Assembly: GCA_019155185.1 (NCBI GenBank)
Contig: CM032811.1
Span: forward strand, 10,684,075-10,748,074
Direction of reading: 5' to 3'
DNA from: Beaufortia kweichowensis
Lineage: Eukaryota > Chordata > Actinopteri > Cypriniformes > Gastromyzontidae
DNA length: 64,000 nucleotides
The notes beneath the pieces were generated by a model that saw only the letters and a list, made by a program, of their open reading frames with translations, had not been told where the DNA came from and did not search any database. Of this stretch, positions 20,832-32,931 are shown in pieces. Made by a program: the position numbers and the translations under genes. Positions within the stretch are counted from its first letter, which is position 1, and the number at the start of each line of letters is the position of its first letter.

Positions 20832-21085
20832 CATGTGCAGTAAGTAACTCGACTCGAGGCTGACACGTCTATTGAGCTTTTACTTTTCAAGGCCAACATC
20901 GGAGAACACTTCAGATCTAGTTACTGCCATATCCAAAGGGTTTTGTAGTTGGGAAAACGAGCACATCTGTGGTATTGTTTGGGTTGTGATTTGTATCTGG
21001 TCAATCAATCGGAAACAAACTCGCCGCAGAAGATGAAGCGACAAAACGCTGCCGCACGCACACAGTCTAGTGTAGAGTTTCACCG
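20832..21085 (-). other. tsku: Non-coding 5' exon and promoter-proximal region of tsku
   Basis: A strong donor (ATG then GTAAGT) marks the exon end at 20832. The sequence upstream to about 21.09 kb is CpG-richer than its surroundings, as at a fish promoter. The true transcription start is not defined; no TATA box was seen. The intron to the coding exon (17524-20831) is AT-rich and I recognise nothing in it. Confidence 0.5.
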
Positions 21086-21138
21086 CTGATAGTAATCCGC
21101 GCCCACAAGTGTCTAGACGCGTTCAGCTCTCACATATC

Positions 21139-21153
21139 GCCCTCTAGTGGCCA
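21139..21153 (-). promoter_or_regulatory. Strong CTCF-like motif beside the tsku promoter
   Basis: The minus strand reads TGGCCACTAGAGGGC, very close to the vertebrate CTCF consensus. It lies just upstream of the tsku 5' exon, pointing left. Confidence 0.55.
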
Positions 21154-21159
21154 GTTTAA

Positions 21160-23200
21160 ACCATAAAACCCTGTTAAATCTATCACAAAGTCAGTCCAAA
21201 TTATTATTGATGTATTTAACAAACCTCATTATAATCCTAATCAGTTTACAGTGTTAAACAAGCAGGTTCAGATGGCATATGTGATTGTGTCCAGTGAATT
21301 AGACGAATAAAACAGTTTTTGTGTATTTAATGAGTCGATTTCATGCTTTTCTTAATGATTTGGATAACAAACAAAGGAAAAAATCATATTCTTGAAAAAC
21401 GTATCTCAATGTCAATCAGCCATTCAGTATTCATCAATAATTGCAGAGATATTTCTCTCAATAATTCTCTATCAATCTGCTCTCCCTCTCTCTCTTTCTC
21501 TCCCGACATATAAAAAACAGAGCTCCATCATTTAATTTTAAGGTGCCTGTTAAGGCAAATAATTAGATCATAAGAGTTGGCACCCTTCAAAGACTGCAGA
21601 ATTCTTTTACCCACTAGATGGCAGTAAAACAAAACAAAAACGATAGTCTTTAAAAGACATAAAATATAAATCACTGTGTAAAGTTGTCAGTAAGGTTGTC
21701 ATGTTCACCATTGTAACCCACCAATTAAAACATACAATTTTAATCAGGTTAAATATTATCATTCACTTAACAATTTTTGTGATATATGGATATGTTTCTC
21801 TACACGTTAGTGTTGTTTCCTTTAAAATGCTATTAAGTGTTGCATATTCTGAAACCATTACCCCTGGTTCCTAAGTTCACACCTTTCTGTAGGGCAGAGG
21901 TGTCAAGTTGTAACATTTAAGAAGCTCAGAGGCTTATTACATATGGGTCAGCACAAAGGATGAATTGCTCTCTCTCACTTTCTCTCTTTCTGTCCCCTAC
22001 CCCCTCCTCTTACAAAGTCTCACACTTTCACACGTGAGACTCTCTACAGGAACCTCAGATCAAACATGTAAAATCCCAGAAGTTGCATGATAAACCAGTA
22101 GGTCAAAAATAATGCAGCAGTAAATGTTTGTATTAAGCTAAGTTTTCCCCTATAGTGGTGTAAAGGAAAACACTATTCTTTTGAAGGTTGTTTGTTATTG
22201 CTCAGGCAGCAATATTGCAATTAAAAAGACATTTATTTGAACATATGTTTTGTATTTTTCTTTGAAGCATACGCAATGTGCTTTAGTCTAAATGAGCTCA
22301 TAGAGTACCTCAGACGTGTTTTTAAAACACACGGTTTAACTGACGCACGCAAATGTGAGAGAGCTCTAGGGATCGTCCAAGGGAGCGCCCTTCGTTATCT
22401 TTAATTATACCCAATACACCTTGCGCAAATTCAATTGAAGTGGGCCAATCACTACACAAAACAGAAGCCTAATTACACAGCATAAGTGCTCATGTACCAA
22501 TGTGTGACCATGGCGAGACCTTAAATATCATTTCTATTTTATGTGAGTAATCCATGTCATCATGTATGATGAACAGTGAAATTGAAAATAAAAATGGACT
22601 GTTGATGGAGATCAATGAGTTGCTTACAGATTGCAATATGACATGGTACGTTTACGTAATTTAGTGCATTTAATTCCTTCGCCTTGCAAGATGTTTTCTA
22701 ATTGTGTATGCAACGATATTTTATACCTCTTCTATTTATTTAAAAAGTAACATATTGCACAGCTCAGGAAAGGTGGATCTGAAGCGTTAACCTATGTCTG
22801 CAATCCTCTTATTTTGTCCCTGACCAAGTATGGATTAGATTCATCCGCGGGTCACTTTCAAAGGACTCTGATTGAATAAAGAAAGATCTAGGCCTGAGGA
22901 TAATTTCGAGAAGATTACTGAAAAAATATTAAACGATTTATTTTATCGTTTCATGAAATGCATTTATTGCTTTTTAAACTCTGCAAGGACAGAAATACTA
23001 GGAACTGTAATCTAACGAAAGTAAGTTTTTGAACTCACATCGATCACTATAGATTCCAGTGATATTTCTAACAATGAAGCTGGAAATGTAGCTAAACATC
23101 AGGTGTGAACTGTGAAGACGCACAAGGACACCTGGATTGATGACTGCAGGTATTACGTAGCTCTCCAGGGTGCTGAAGTTGAAGTCTCTCAACTCCACTG
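21160..23200. other. Intergenic, tsku to guanylate cyclase
   Basis: Head-to-head intergenic space, about 2.3 kb between the tsku 5' exon and the cyclase 5' exon. Apart from the CTCF-like motifs and pyrimidine-rich patches near 21.48 and 21.98 kb, I see no gene. It probably holds regulatory sequence for both genes. Confidence 0.4.
21611..21624 (+). promoter_or_regulatory. CTCF-like motif
   Basis: CCACTAGATGGCAG in forward orientation. It is divergent to the motif at 21139-21153, about 470 bases away. Confidence 0.4.
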
Positions 23201-23406
23201 ACGAGCCTCATCAAACTGTTGTTTGTTTACGGAGATATCGGATTCAGTCACATTTCTTTATGCTACCACGGAACGTTTGATGTTAGATAAACATCGTGAA
23301 AGATGCCCCGGTAACTTTATAAATCCAGTTTACTAAAGAACTACATTGGAGGAATTAGGTAAAACTTCGTGGAAATGTTTTCATGCACCCAGTGACCAAA
23401 ATGATG
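23200..23406 (+). other. gucy2d-like: Non-coding 5' exon of the guanylate cyclase gene
   Basis: The exon ends at 23406 before a perfect donor (GTAAGT). It ends in ATGATG, but with either acceptor near 23666 or 23673 that frame soon meets TAA, so it makes only a short upstream frame. The 5' boundary is a guess. A non-coding first exon is also known in human GUCY2D. Confidence 0.45.
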
Positions 23407-23721
23407 GTAAGTTTACAGTCTAAATTAAATTTTATTTAATAATGTGTTTTAATTTGCTCAATTGCACATGGAAATTGAAATGCAAATTGGCTTTAAATTT
23501 GTTTCCTGTAGCTTTAAATATTGTGTGTGCATTTCCAGTGCAATAATAATAAATGCACAGTCTATCACAATATAAATATATATTTAATTTACAACCTATG
23601 TAGCACCAGTTTCTTTATTATTTAATTTATATATGACTTTAAAAGGAAGTGTGCCATATTTGCAGTTTCCAGGTGTCTTTTTGTAACATCCATCTCTCAT
23701 AACGGCTTCTAAAGGAAGACA

Positions 23722-26700
23722 ATGCAACATATTCACCTCCCATTCGGAGGTTCTTTATGGGATTTAAGTTACCACTGTTGCCCCATCCTCAGGAACAGAC
23801 ACAGCCTCTCAACACTCCCATTTTACAGCATTAGACTATGGATTATTCTTGGCATTTTGACATTTCCTTGCTGTGTCCAATGTCAATTGATTTTCAAAGT
23901 GGGAGTCTTAGGGCCTTGGAACTGTGACCCTTATTTCTCCAAAGCATTACCTGCTGTTGCATCCAGACTGGCGATCGGTCGCATAAACGAGGATTTCAGT
24001 TTAGACCTGGGCTGCACGATGGACTTTGTCATCCTTCAAGAAGCATGTGAAACATCTAAAGCATTGACTTCATTCATGCAATATGAAAACGTAGCGGATG
24101 CGTTTATAGGCCCTACAAATCCAGGATACTGCAATGCAGCGTCCCTTATGGGCAAGAATTGGGACAAAGCTGTGTTTTCATGGGCGTGCATTAACTATGA
24201 GTTAGACCGAGTCCAGGGCTACCCAACATTTGGCCGGACATTGCCATCTCCAACTCGGGTGCTATTTAGCGTGCTGAAGTATTTCAGTTGGGCTAACATA
24301 GGCATTGTGTCTTCTAATGAAGATATATGGATTGACACTGCCGCCAAAGTGGCCAATGCTCTTAGAAACCAAGGACTACCTGTTGCCATTGTTGCATCTA
24401 TTGGGAATAATGACACCATGATGGAGAACACATTGTTGAGCATCCAAAACGCTGGGCGGATAAAAGGTCAAATATTTTTGCAATATCCATGTAAACATTA
24501 CATTTAGATAAACAGAAAGTTTGCATCATTTATCTACACTTTCAAGTAAACTACCACAGTACTGTATTACTGCACTACATTTATGTATGACTAATCATTT
24601 TGATTTAATATATAATTTTGCCTAAAACGTTTTATTGAGTTTTCTTATGTGTTTCAGTCATCATAATGTGCATGCACTCAGCACTCATTGGAGGAGAACA
24701 ACAAGCATCTTTCCTGATGAAGGCGTATGATATGGGCTTGACAAATGGTCGCTATGTGTTCTTACCGTATGACACTCTCCTGTACAGCCTGCCATACACC
24801 AACACCACCTATTTCCCACTACAAAACAACACCAAACTACGCAAAGCCTATGACGCTGTACTCACCATCACCGTGGAGTCAGAGCTGATGTCGTTCAACG
24901 AAGCGTTTAATATGGCAAAATGGCTGGGAGAACTATCGGTGTCACAAGAGCCACAGCAGGTGGTTCATTTATGAATCTCAGAATTGGATCATAGATATAA
25001 TATTCTCTTGATATATAGCTTTGATATAAAGATAGTATGCATGACTAATTACGTTAATGGCATTTTTCTTGTTCAGGTCTCTCCACTTTTTGGTACTATC
25101 TACAACAGTTTGTACCTTATTGCCAAGTCCATGCACAATGCCAGAAGAGCAGGTAAGTGGCTCTCTGGGACCAACCTGGCCTTCTTCACAAAGAACATCA
25201 CATTTACAGGTTTCAACCAGAACATCCGCATAGACACCCAAGGAAATGGGCAAACCGGCTATGTGATCTTGGACACTGATGGCTGGGGATCTCAGTTGTA
25301 TCGTTGCTTTCAAGTGGACCTGAGCTCAGACACGGTCTTGTTTGCCGGGAAGTCCATTAATTTTCCTGGAGGCTCTCCTCCACCTTCAGATTCTAGCTGC
25401 TGGTTTGACCCCACTGCTATCTGCACAGGAGGTACATCACACATTTTACACAGTAGTTTAGGTCCATTATTCAGCTTTAAAATCATATGCACAAACCTGT
25501 ATATACTGATGCTGTGCTCTAATTGGCACTTTGAGAGAGTTGAATCCTTGGATACCTGCTGAAGTAATCATAACAAACGTAATCCATGCACCATCTTGTT
25601 TCTTTTCTAAATGACTTTATAACTATAAATCTTTAGGCAAAGAAGAAACAAAAGAAACATCTTTTTGTGTAGTAATATGTTGTCACAAAATATGTCTGTT
25701 TACAATTTATATTTAATAAACAACATTTAACACAAATACTTTTTAATTTTAATTACAGTAATGACTTAATTTTGCATACACAGCAATGAAATTTTTTGTG
25801 TATTGCTACTTAATACATTTCACTTCATGTATAATTTGTAATTTGTATACGCTAAAGTATGGATCTGCTCGCTAATTATTTTGTTTTATGTTCTAGGTGT
25901 GGAACTAATATACGTCATCATAGCGTTTGTGATCGTATCAATTTTAGTTCTTGGTTCCATTGGTTTAACTTTGTTCATAAGGTAACTTTAATGTTTTTGA
26001 TGAGTTCTTATTTTGTTTAGGATATAACAATTGTGGGTTATGTGTGATCTTGATTAATTTTGTAGGAGGCGAATCCAACAAATCCAACTGATTAAAGGGC
26101 CAAACCGAATATTACTTACACTTGAAGACCTAACCTTCATTAACCCTCAGCTGAGCAAAAGGGTGTGTCTCTCTTCATGTCTGTAAATATTATTTTGCAT
26201 GTTAGATATCTGTTAATATGTTATCATTTGCTAACAGAAAATCACCCTTGAAGATCTTAGTGATTCAAAAAGTTACATCGAGGAGAAAAGCACAGGTGGA
26301 CGTTCTCGGTCTATCAACAGTATGGCTACAGCAACACATGAAACGTCAAATGTGGCCGTCTATGAGGTGATCTTATGTATCATGAAATGTTATTTGTTAT
26401 ACACACCTTCCTGTTTCAACTGGTTGTAATTTATTTGTATCCGTGCAGGGGGACTGGGTTTGGCTAAAAAAGTTTAAAGAGGGTCATTTCAAGGAGGTCA
26501 AACAAAGCACCACTAAGATATTTACCAAGGTATTGGTCAAAAATATAATTTAAACAGGTGGATGTGAGCTTTGACTGACAGATCTGCTATTCTTAGATGA
26601 AGGACCTTCGGAATGAAAACGTCAATCCATTTTTGGGCTTCTTCATCGATTGTGAGATGTTTGCCATTGTCACTGAACACTGTTCTCGGGGAAGTCTACA

Positions 26701-29700
26701 CGATCTCCTTCGTAATGACGATGTCAAACTGGATTGGATGTTTAAATCGTCTTTAGTTCTGGATTTAATTAAGGTACTTTTAATAACTGATGGTTGCTTT
26801 AATGGAAGTTGTTCTTAATAACCATGTCAACCTGATGGTTTCTGTTATCCATCCAATAGGGCATGAAATATCTCCACCACAGGGATTTTTCTCATGGGCG
26901 CCTGAAATCTCGCAATTGTGTGGTAGATGGTCGTTTCGTCCTAAAGATCACAGACTATGGTTACAATGAGATTCTCGAGACCCAGAAAGCTCCTAAAGAA
27001 AATCCACCTCCAGAGGGTATGGACAATCTGGTTTAATAGATCTTTGATCAGATATTATCTTAATGTCTGATATGAAAAACATTGACATGCCACTTATTTG
27101 TTCATCAGAGCTCTTCTGGACAGCTCCTGAGCTTCTTCGAGATCTTGACAATTCAAGGAGAGGAACACATAAAGCAGATGTGTATAGCTTTTCAATTATA
27201 CTTCAAGAAGTTGTCGTCAGAGGAGGTCCCTATTGCATGCTCGGCCTGTCTCCTGAAGGTTAGACAAAATCTTTCTGTCTACCCTGGGTATTTGTTTTGA
27301 TTTTTTTACTTTTATTTATACTTGATCATGCCTATGTTAAGCACAAAGATAAACACTAATCAGATGTTCATATCTTCTACAGAGATAATAAGGAAGGTAA
27401 AGAAACCTCCACCTATGTGTAGACCCACTGTAGCTCCAGATCAAGCTCCACTGGAGTGCATCCAGCTGATGAAGCAGTGCTGGAGTGAACAACCTGACAG
27501 AAGACCTTCTTTTGATGAGATCTTTGATCAGGTGAGCTGTGGTTAACAGTATGTAATCTGTATTTACTAACCCTTTTCATAAATGGATTGATCTACATGG
27601 TACATAGTATTATAAAATATGTTGCAACCTAGTGGCAAGAAGAAAGATGAACTTTGTATAAACTCAAATGGCTGAAATAATAAATAATAAATATCACTAT
27701 GATTTCAATCTTTGACATGTCATTACCAAGTCAATATTAAAGATATCAAGGTTATATTTTCACGGGATGATTTTATGTAGAAAACAGTAAATCAAATAAA
27801 ATGCTTTTATGTGGGTTTTGGTCACAAATGGTCAACAAAATAATGTGACAACATAACATTTCACTATATACTATATACTTACAAATTCCTTAATCATCAT
27901 AAATGAAAACTACTACTAAGAACTAAAACATATATAGACAGTAGATCCACAGTAGAGGATAATGCTTTTTTGTTTCTGTGCTCAAACTCAAGTTCAAACT
28001 CATCAACAAGGGCAAAAAGACAAATATCATTGACTCTATGTTGCGCATGCTGGAGCAATACTCCTCTAACCTGGAGGACTTGATCAGAGAACGAACGGAG
28101 GAGCTGGAGGTGGAGAAACAGAGGACAGAGAAGCTTTTAGCTGAGATGCTTCCTCCGTGAGTCCATACATCAACACACCTGTTTTAAACATGCACAATTT
28201 CTATCAACCAATCATTGTCTTCTATCACCATGCATAGGTTTGAGACGAGGGCTGTGATTGGTTGGTAGAAATAATGTTCCAGGACCAGAACGTGTCATAC
28301 TTTGGTCATACTTTTGTTGTTAGTAAGGCAGATAAAATCATTGGTCATCGCAATTTTTATTTGCAGTTCTGTGGCAGAAGCTCTGAAAACCGGCGTCTCC
28401 GTTGAGCCAGAGTACTTTGATCAGGTCACCCTATACTTCAGTGACATCGTGGGCTTCACCACCATCTCATCTCTTAGCGATCCAATCGAGGTTGTAGACC
28501 TGCTCAATGACCTTTACACACTGTTTGATGCTGTGCTGGGCAATCATGATGTCTACAAGGTAAGCTTAAATGGCCTCAGCAAAAACTGTATTTCCATAAA
28601 AACTATCTGACCTTTCTTAATTATAGGTTGAAACAATTGGAGATGCTTACATGGTGGCTTCGGGGCTTCCAAAGAGGAACGGCAACAAACATGCGGCCGA
28701 GATTGCAAACATGTCCCTGAACATCCTCAGCTCTGTGGGCTCCTTCAAGATGCGGCACATGCCGGAAGTTCCGGTCAGGATACGGATCGGCATTCACTCG
28801 GGTAATCGTTCACTCAGCTGTTATCATCTGCCTAGTGGTTATGTTATTATAATCCTCTTATCATGCTTATGTAATACCCTGGCAATTTCATTCCTTATCC
28901 AACTTCTGTATTAAGAAAGATGACTTGAATTAACTTGAATTAAATAAACAGTGATGTACTTGTCACACTATGTTACATAAAATCAAAACGACATTTATTG
29001 CCTGAAGTTTGTGACTCAGTCAACAGTTTAAAAACTAAATCAATCCGAATTTTAGTTTTATTCTTAGTACTGTATATTAACAAAAAGGCTTCAGACTTAA
29101 AAACTTGTGTGTTTTTTATAAACTTTATATTGCATGCTGTAATTTCTGATCATGTTTCTTCTCTGTTCAGGGCCGTGTGTTGCAGGAGTCGTGGGTTTAA
29201 CAATGCCTAGATACTGCCTTTTTGGAGACACAGTCAACACCGCCTCTCGTATGGAATCTACAGGGTTGCGTACGTTCATTTCTCTACTTCGCAGAACTAC
29301 ATATACATGCTTTGCTGTAATAAGACTTATGGAAAATTTCTCTTTAGCTTACAGAATTCACGTGAACATTAGTACAGTAAACATTCTCCGGTCACTGAAC
29401 GACGGATACAAAATAGAAGTTAGAGGAAAGACTGAGCTGAAGGTACCTGCTTACTTCTGTGAATAATAACTAACCAACATTTCATCATATTGATTGATTT
29501 ACCATTATATTTTCGTATGGGTTTTAGGGTAAAGGTATTGAAGAAACTTACTGGCTTGTTGGAAAGTCAAATTTCACCAAGCCTTTGCCAAAACCACCAG
29601 AGATGAAACCAGGGTGAGATTTTCACAATATTCCACCTTTCATTTCTTTCTCTGCTGTATAATGTATTAACTTCTAGTATTTGCAAGGTAAATCAAATGG

Positions 29701-29908
29701 TATTTACCATATTGCAGTATAATCTCCAATTAAGTTGTACTTTTAGATTAATTTTCTTGGTTTAGATTGATTCTCTATGTACATATGAATGGGATCCTCT
29801 ATTTATGGATTGAGTTAATTGGATTTATGCATCAGGGAAGACAACCATGGTTTGAGCCCTGAGGACATTGAAGCTTACAAAAGAAGGAAAGCTGAGAAAA
29901 AAGCATAG
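23722..29908 (+). CDS. gucy2d-like: Membrane guanylate cyclase, retinal/GC-D type
   Basis: Makes cGMP from GTP at a sensory-cell membrane. Eighteen coding exons join in frame to 1103 residues: 23722-24466, 24658-24959, 25077-25431, 25897-25981, 26066-26162, 26238-26366, 26449-26529, 26597-26773, 26860-27016, 27109-27258, 27383-27531, 27993-28156, 28367-28559, 28627-28801, 29171-29269, 29348-29442, 29528-29613, 29836-29908. Order: long signal peptide, extracellular domain to about 467, membrane segment 469-494, kinase homology domain about 530-805 with HGRLKSRN in place of HRDLKxxN, signalling helix about 815-860, cyclase domain. Metal-binding Asp890 and Asp934, GTP-specifying Glu930 and Cys1002, and Asn1009/Arg1013 are all present, so it should be active. 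Its position beside tsku suggests the olfactory GC-D lineage, but sequence alone does not separate that from retinal GCs. Confidence 0.93.
27640..27840. repeat. Dispersed repeat, copy B
   Basis: Lies in the guanylate cyclase intron before exon 27993. Core 27695-27763 matches copy A at 1873-1943. Confidence 0.6.
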
Positions 29909-30300
29909 CAGCGTGTAAGGAGGTAGCAGATTGCATGTTGTGTTGTGTTTATGTGGTTTGGTGTATTTGGTGGGTTTGTGGAGTTTGATGTTTTATACAT
30001 CGTGTTGAGCTGGGTGCTTATACGATTTCATTTTTCTGTTTGTTTATTTGTATTTTTTGTTTTGTGTGAGTATATTCTTACATGCATAGCTCCCTTTTTT
30101 CATAAATAGTTTTAGATGTAAAGTCCAAACAGAAGCTCTACAATGTGTCATTATCCTTTACTTGCTAAAACAATTCTCTTTCAGAGTTAACTGGCAAGAC
30201 ATGGTGACAGAGGAAATCAAATCTATATTCCGCAAGGCCAACAGACAAGTGGACAAGCACAAAATCTGAGAAGCAAAGGGGTAATAAAAATAAACTGATG
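29909..30300 (+). other. gucy2d-like: 3' UTR intron and last exon of the guanylate cyclase gene
   Basis: A donor follows the stop at once (GTAAGG at 29915), and a good acceptor (TTCTCTTTCAG) precedes 30185. Two AATAAA signals lie at 30283-30294. This matches human GUCY2D, whose last exon is non-coding. The last exon contains a frame that would be read if exon 29836-29908 were skipped (see findings). Confidence 0.6.
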
Positions 30301-31369
30301 ACAAGTTGCACTGGAAAGACACAAAGGACAACACGAGCATGTGTGTATCGCTGCAGCTTACAAAGACTACTTTAATGAGATTGGTTGGCGTCTGTATAAT
30401 CCGACTCTGTCCAGCACAGCAGAAACAACAGTGCTAATGAAATAGCAGCTAAGGAACACGTTGTCAGTGAAAGTGTCATTTTCCCAAGATCCAATTCTGT
30501 CTGACTTGCTCAGTTTAGGCTACAAAGATGTGAATCCATGTGCATCTGATACCAAAGGTGTTTTATCACAGGGTTTTAAAATGTTATGTTCACACATATG
30601 TTACTTTTTAATGATCTTCAATTTATTTTCTTTGACCTAGTCTAATGAAAAGAAACAACATAGTGACATAATCAGATTTGGCTTAAAGGACATCTGTTGC
30701 AAAGACCAAATGTAATATTCCTCTCATGTTGATGTGAAGGCCAAAATGACTGAGGCTGGCTATTGCAAGCAAAACAAAAGTAAGACTGCTGTAAATCATT
30801 GTCTGATAAAATGGATTGAAATATGTGACTATTTATGCTGATTAAGAAGTTGCTGTTTTACAAAACAAAATGCAATAATTCTGTGAATTCTATTGATTTA
30901 TGCATATATATTTATACTATGCAGAAGTATATGCTTTGTTTTAGTTGTACCTTGCCATACGATTAGTTCACAAAGCAAAAATTAAAATGCTTTTCCTGGA
31001 CATAATAAAAATTAGCTGTCAGTGGATTGATTAATGGTCCTATCTGTCTCTAATAAACCACATATGTTAAATGAGTTTAATGTGCAATATAAATTGTATT
31101 AAGCATGCAGGCGGTGTTAATAACTAAGAATAACTGTATATACATAAGGTGGATAAACAACTGAAACATTTGAAGGTTAATCAGAATTATTTATTTGAAA
31201 AGCACAGATTTATAAGGGGTGATTATTTTATATATTATTGTTTTTTTTTGTCTCGTTTTCTTTAAATGTTAATGTTACTGGCCAATACAGTTACCATTTT
31301 TTCTGACCTACTTTATTGTTTAAAGCTTTTAAGCATAACTGGCAACATTTAGTCTTGGTTTTAGGACCT

Positions 31370-31550
31370 ATTAGCGTTTAGACTAAATGCCATGTGGTCA
31401 CACGTGTTTTTGACTTCCTCCGTCTGTTTTTTGTGATCGGATCACAAAACATTTCAGGACATGTTATACCTGTATCTGTCGCTGACCATTTGTGACCGGA
31501 TCACCAAAAGTGCATCTAAATACGAGGTGTAAACAGTCATTAAGAGTCAT
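31370..31550. repeat. Probable interspersed repeat with a 10-base-arm palindrome
   Basis: Contains a perfect inverted repeat (TTTTGTGATC, one base, GATCACAAAA; 31429-31449) followed by a diverged echo (TTTGTGACCGGATCACCAAAA) at about 31489-31509. The surroundings resemble repeats common in fish genomes. The family and ends are not determined. Confidence 0.4.
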
Positions 31551-31729
31551 TAAGTCACACTTAAATGAAACGTAAAACTTTAAACATAAGCTAAAAACTT
31601 TCTTATTTATACACAATGTTTCTTAATACCTCCTTTTACACAAAATAAATCAAAGTTGTTTCAGGTTGTGCGAGTAAGTTGAAAAAGTTGGAAAAGACAA
31701 AAACGTCTTGCCTGCAGTTTTGTAACTTA

Positions 31730-31743
31730 CCACAAGATGGCAC
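31730..31743 (+). promoter_or_regulatory. CTCF-like motif
   Basis: CCACAAGATGGCAC in forward orientation, between the two convergent genes. Motif match only. Confidence 0.3.
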
Positions 31744-32344
31744 TGTTATACAGGTTTTTGCATTTACTGCAGGTCCTAAAGTGAGCAGTTACTCATAAAT
31801 GCGATTCTTTTTCAATTATCTTTGATTTCAGAGATTTAGATTATATATGGTCTGTGTTTCCATACTGGATTTACTGACAAGGTTTCCGCATTGTCAATCA
31901 TCTTGACAAATCTCTTTAAATCACCCCATTGGTTGTTCTTTTTGTTGGCCTCTGCTGATATTCCCATGTCACCATCAGAGCCCTTGACTCCAGCCTCTAA
32001 TCCCTCTTCAACAAAGCTTTAGATCATTTAGCTTGATGGATGTACTGCTTTTTCACAACAAATTGCTGTCTTTCAGTTTATGGGTTTATGGTACCCTGAA
32101 GGAAGTGGGGGGTTTGGGAAATCTGTGAACTCTTTAACAGGTGAGACAACACAACTCTCAGTGTTTAAAGTTAACACATTGGTGAGGCTTTACATTCCAC
32201 AGCACAATGGAATTTGCCACCTCAAGTAATGCAGATAATTTGAAGTTATTGTCACTTTTTCAGGATAGTATGACATTTAGATTTTTCATTTATTTGTAAT
32301 AGAAGCATTTTTTGAATACTTTGAAAAAGTAAAAAACACAAGAA

Positions 32345-32931
32345 TTTTTTTTATTATTTCAATTTATTGAAAGAAAACAGAATTAAAGTAGAAGATGACA
32401 AAAACTGATAAACAACATTTATGAAACTTAACATGACATGATTTGACAAACCAAAAGGTTTGGAAGACTGAGTTTAAGATTATTGGGTATAAGTGAAATC
32501 TACTACATGAGCTTGAGAAACGCTTGGGCAGCAATGCCTTTTCCCTTTAAACATTAAAGATAAGGCAAAAATAACACTTACACAGATGTCACATGCTCAC
32601 AAAGAAATGTTCTACAAGCGCACTTATAAATTTCACAATACCACATCCTAACATCAGTGGCGCTACGCTTAATATAAGCATAGCATCTGACGGAATAATC
32701 TACATGATTGATGTCAATAGGTAAAGTTGTGGGGCTCTAATTTCTCACTAATGAGATTGCATTGTTTCTGTATAGTAAAAAACAGCTGATTGTTCAATTC
32801 ATTGAAATAATGTTTGTTTCATGAAATACACAGATTACTCATAGAAATGTTCTTATGAAGTAACAGTCACACCATACAATGACAATATCATTCTAAAGCA
32901 TCATAAAATAAAAAATAAATCCACTTAGCAA
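32345..32931 (-). other. serpinh1: 3' UTR of serpinh1
   Basis: Non-coding sequence after the stop. A minus-strand AATAAA lies at 32363-32368, giving a UTR of about 0.58 kb. Confidence 0.5.

Larger units (their letters stand above)
30300..32350. other. Intergenic, guanylate cyclase to serpinh1
   Basis: Tail-to-tail space between convergent genes. It holds a probable repeat near 31.37-31.55 kb and a CTCF-like motif at 31730-31743. I see no other gene. Confidence 0.45.

Noticed and set aside
22998..23198. A 66-codon frame on the minus strand upstream of the guanylate cyclase
   Set aside because: It is short, shows no family match, and lies next to a likely promoter.
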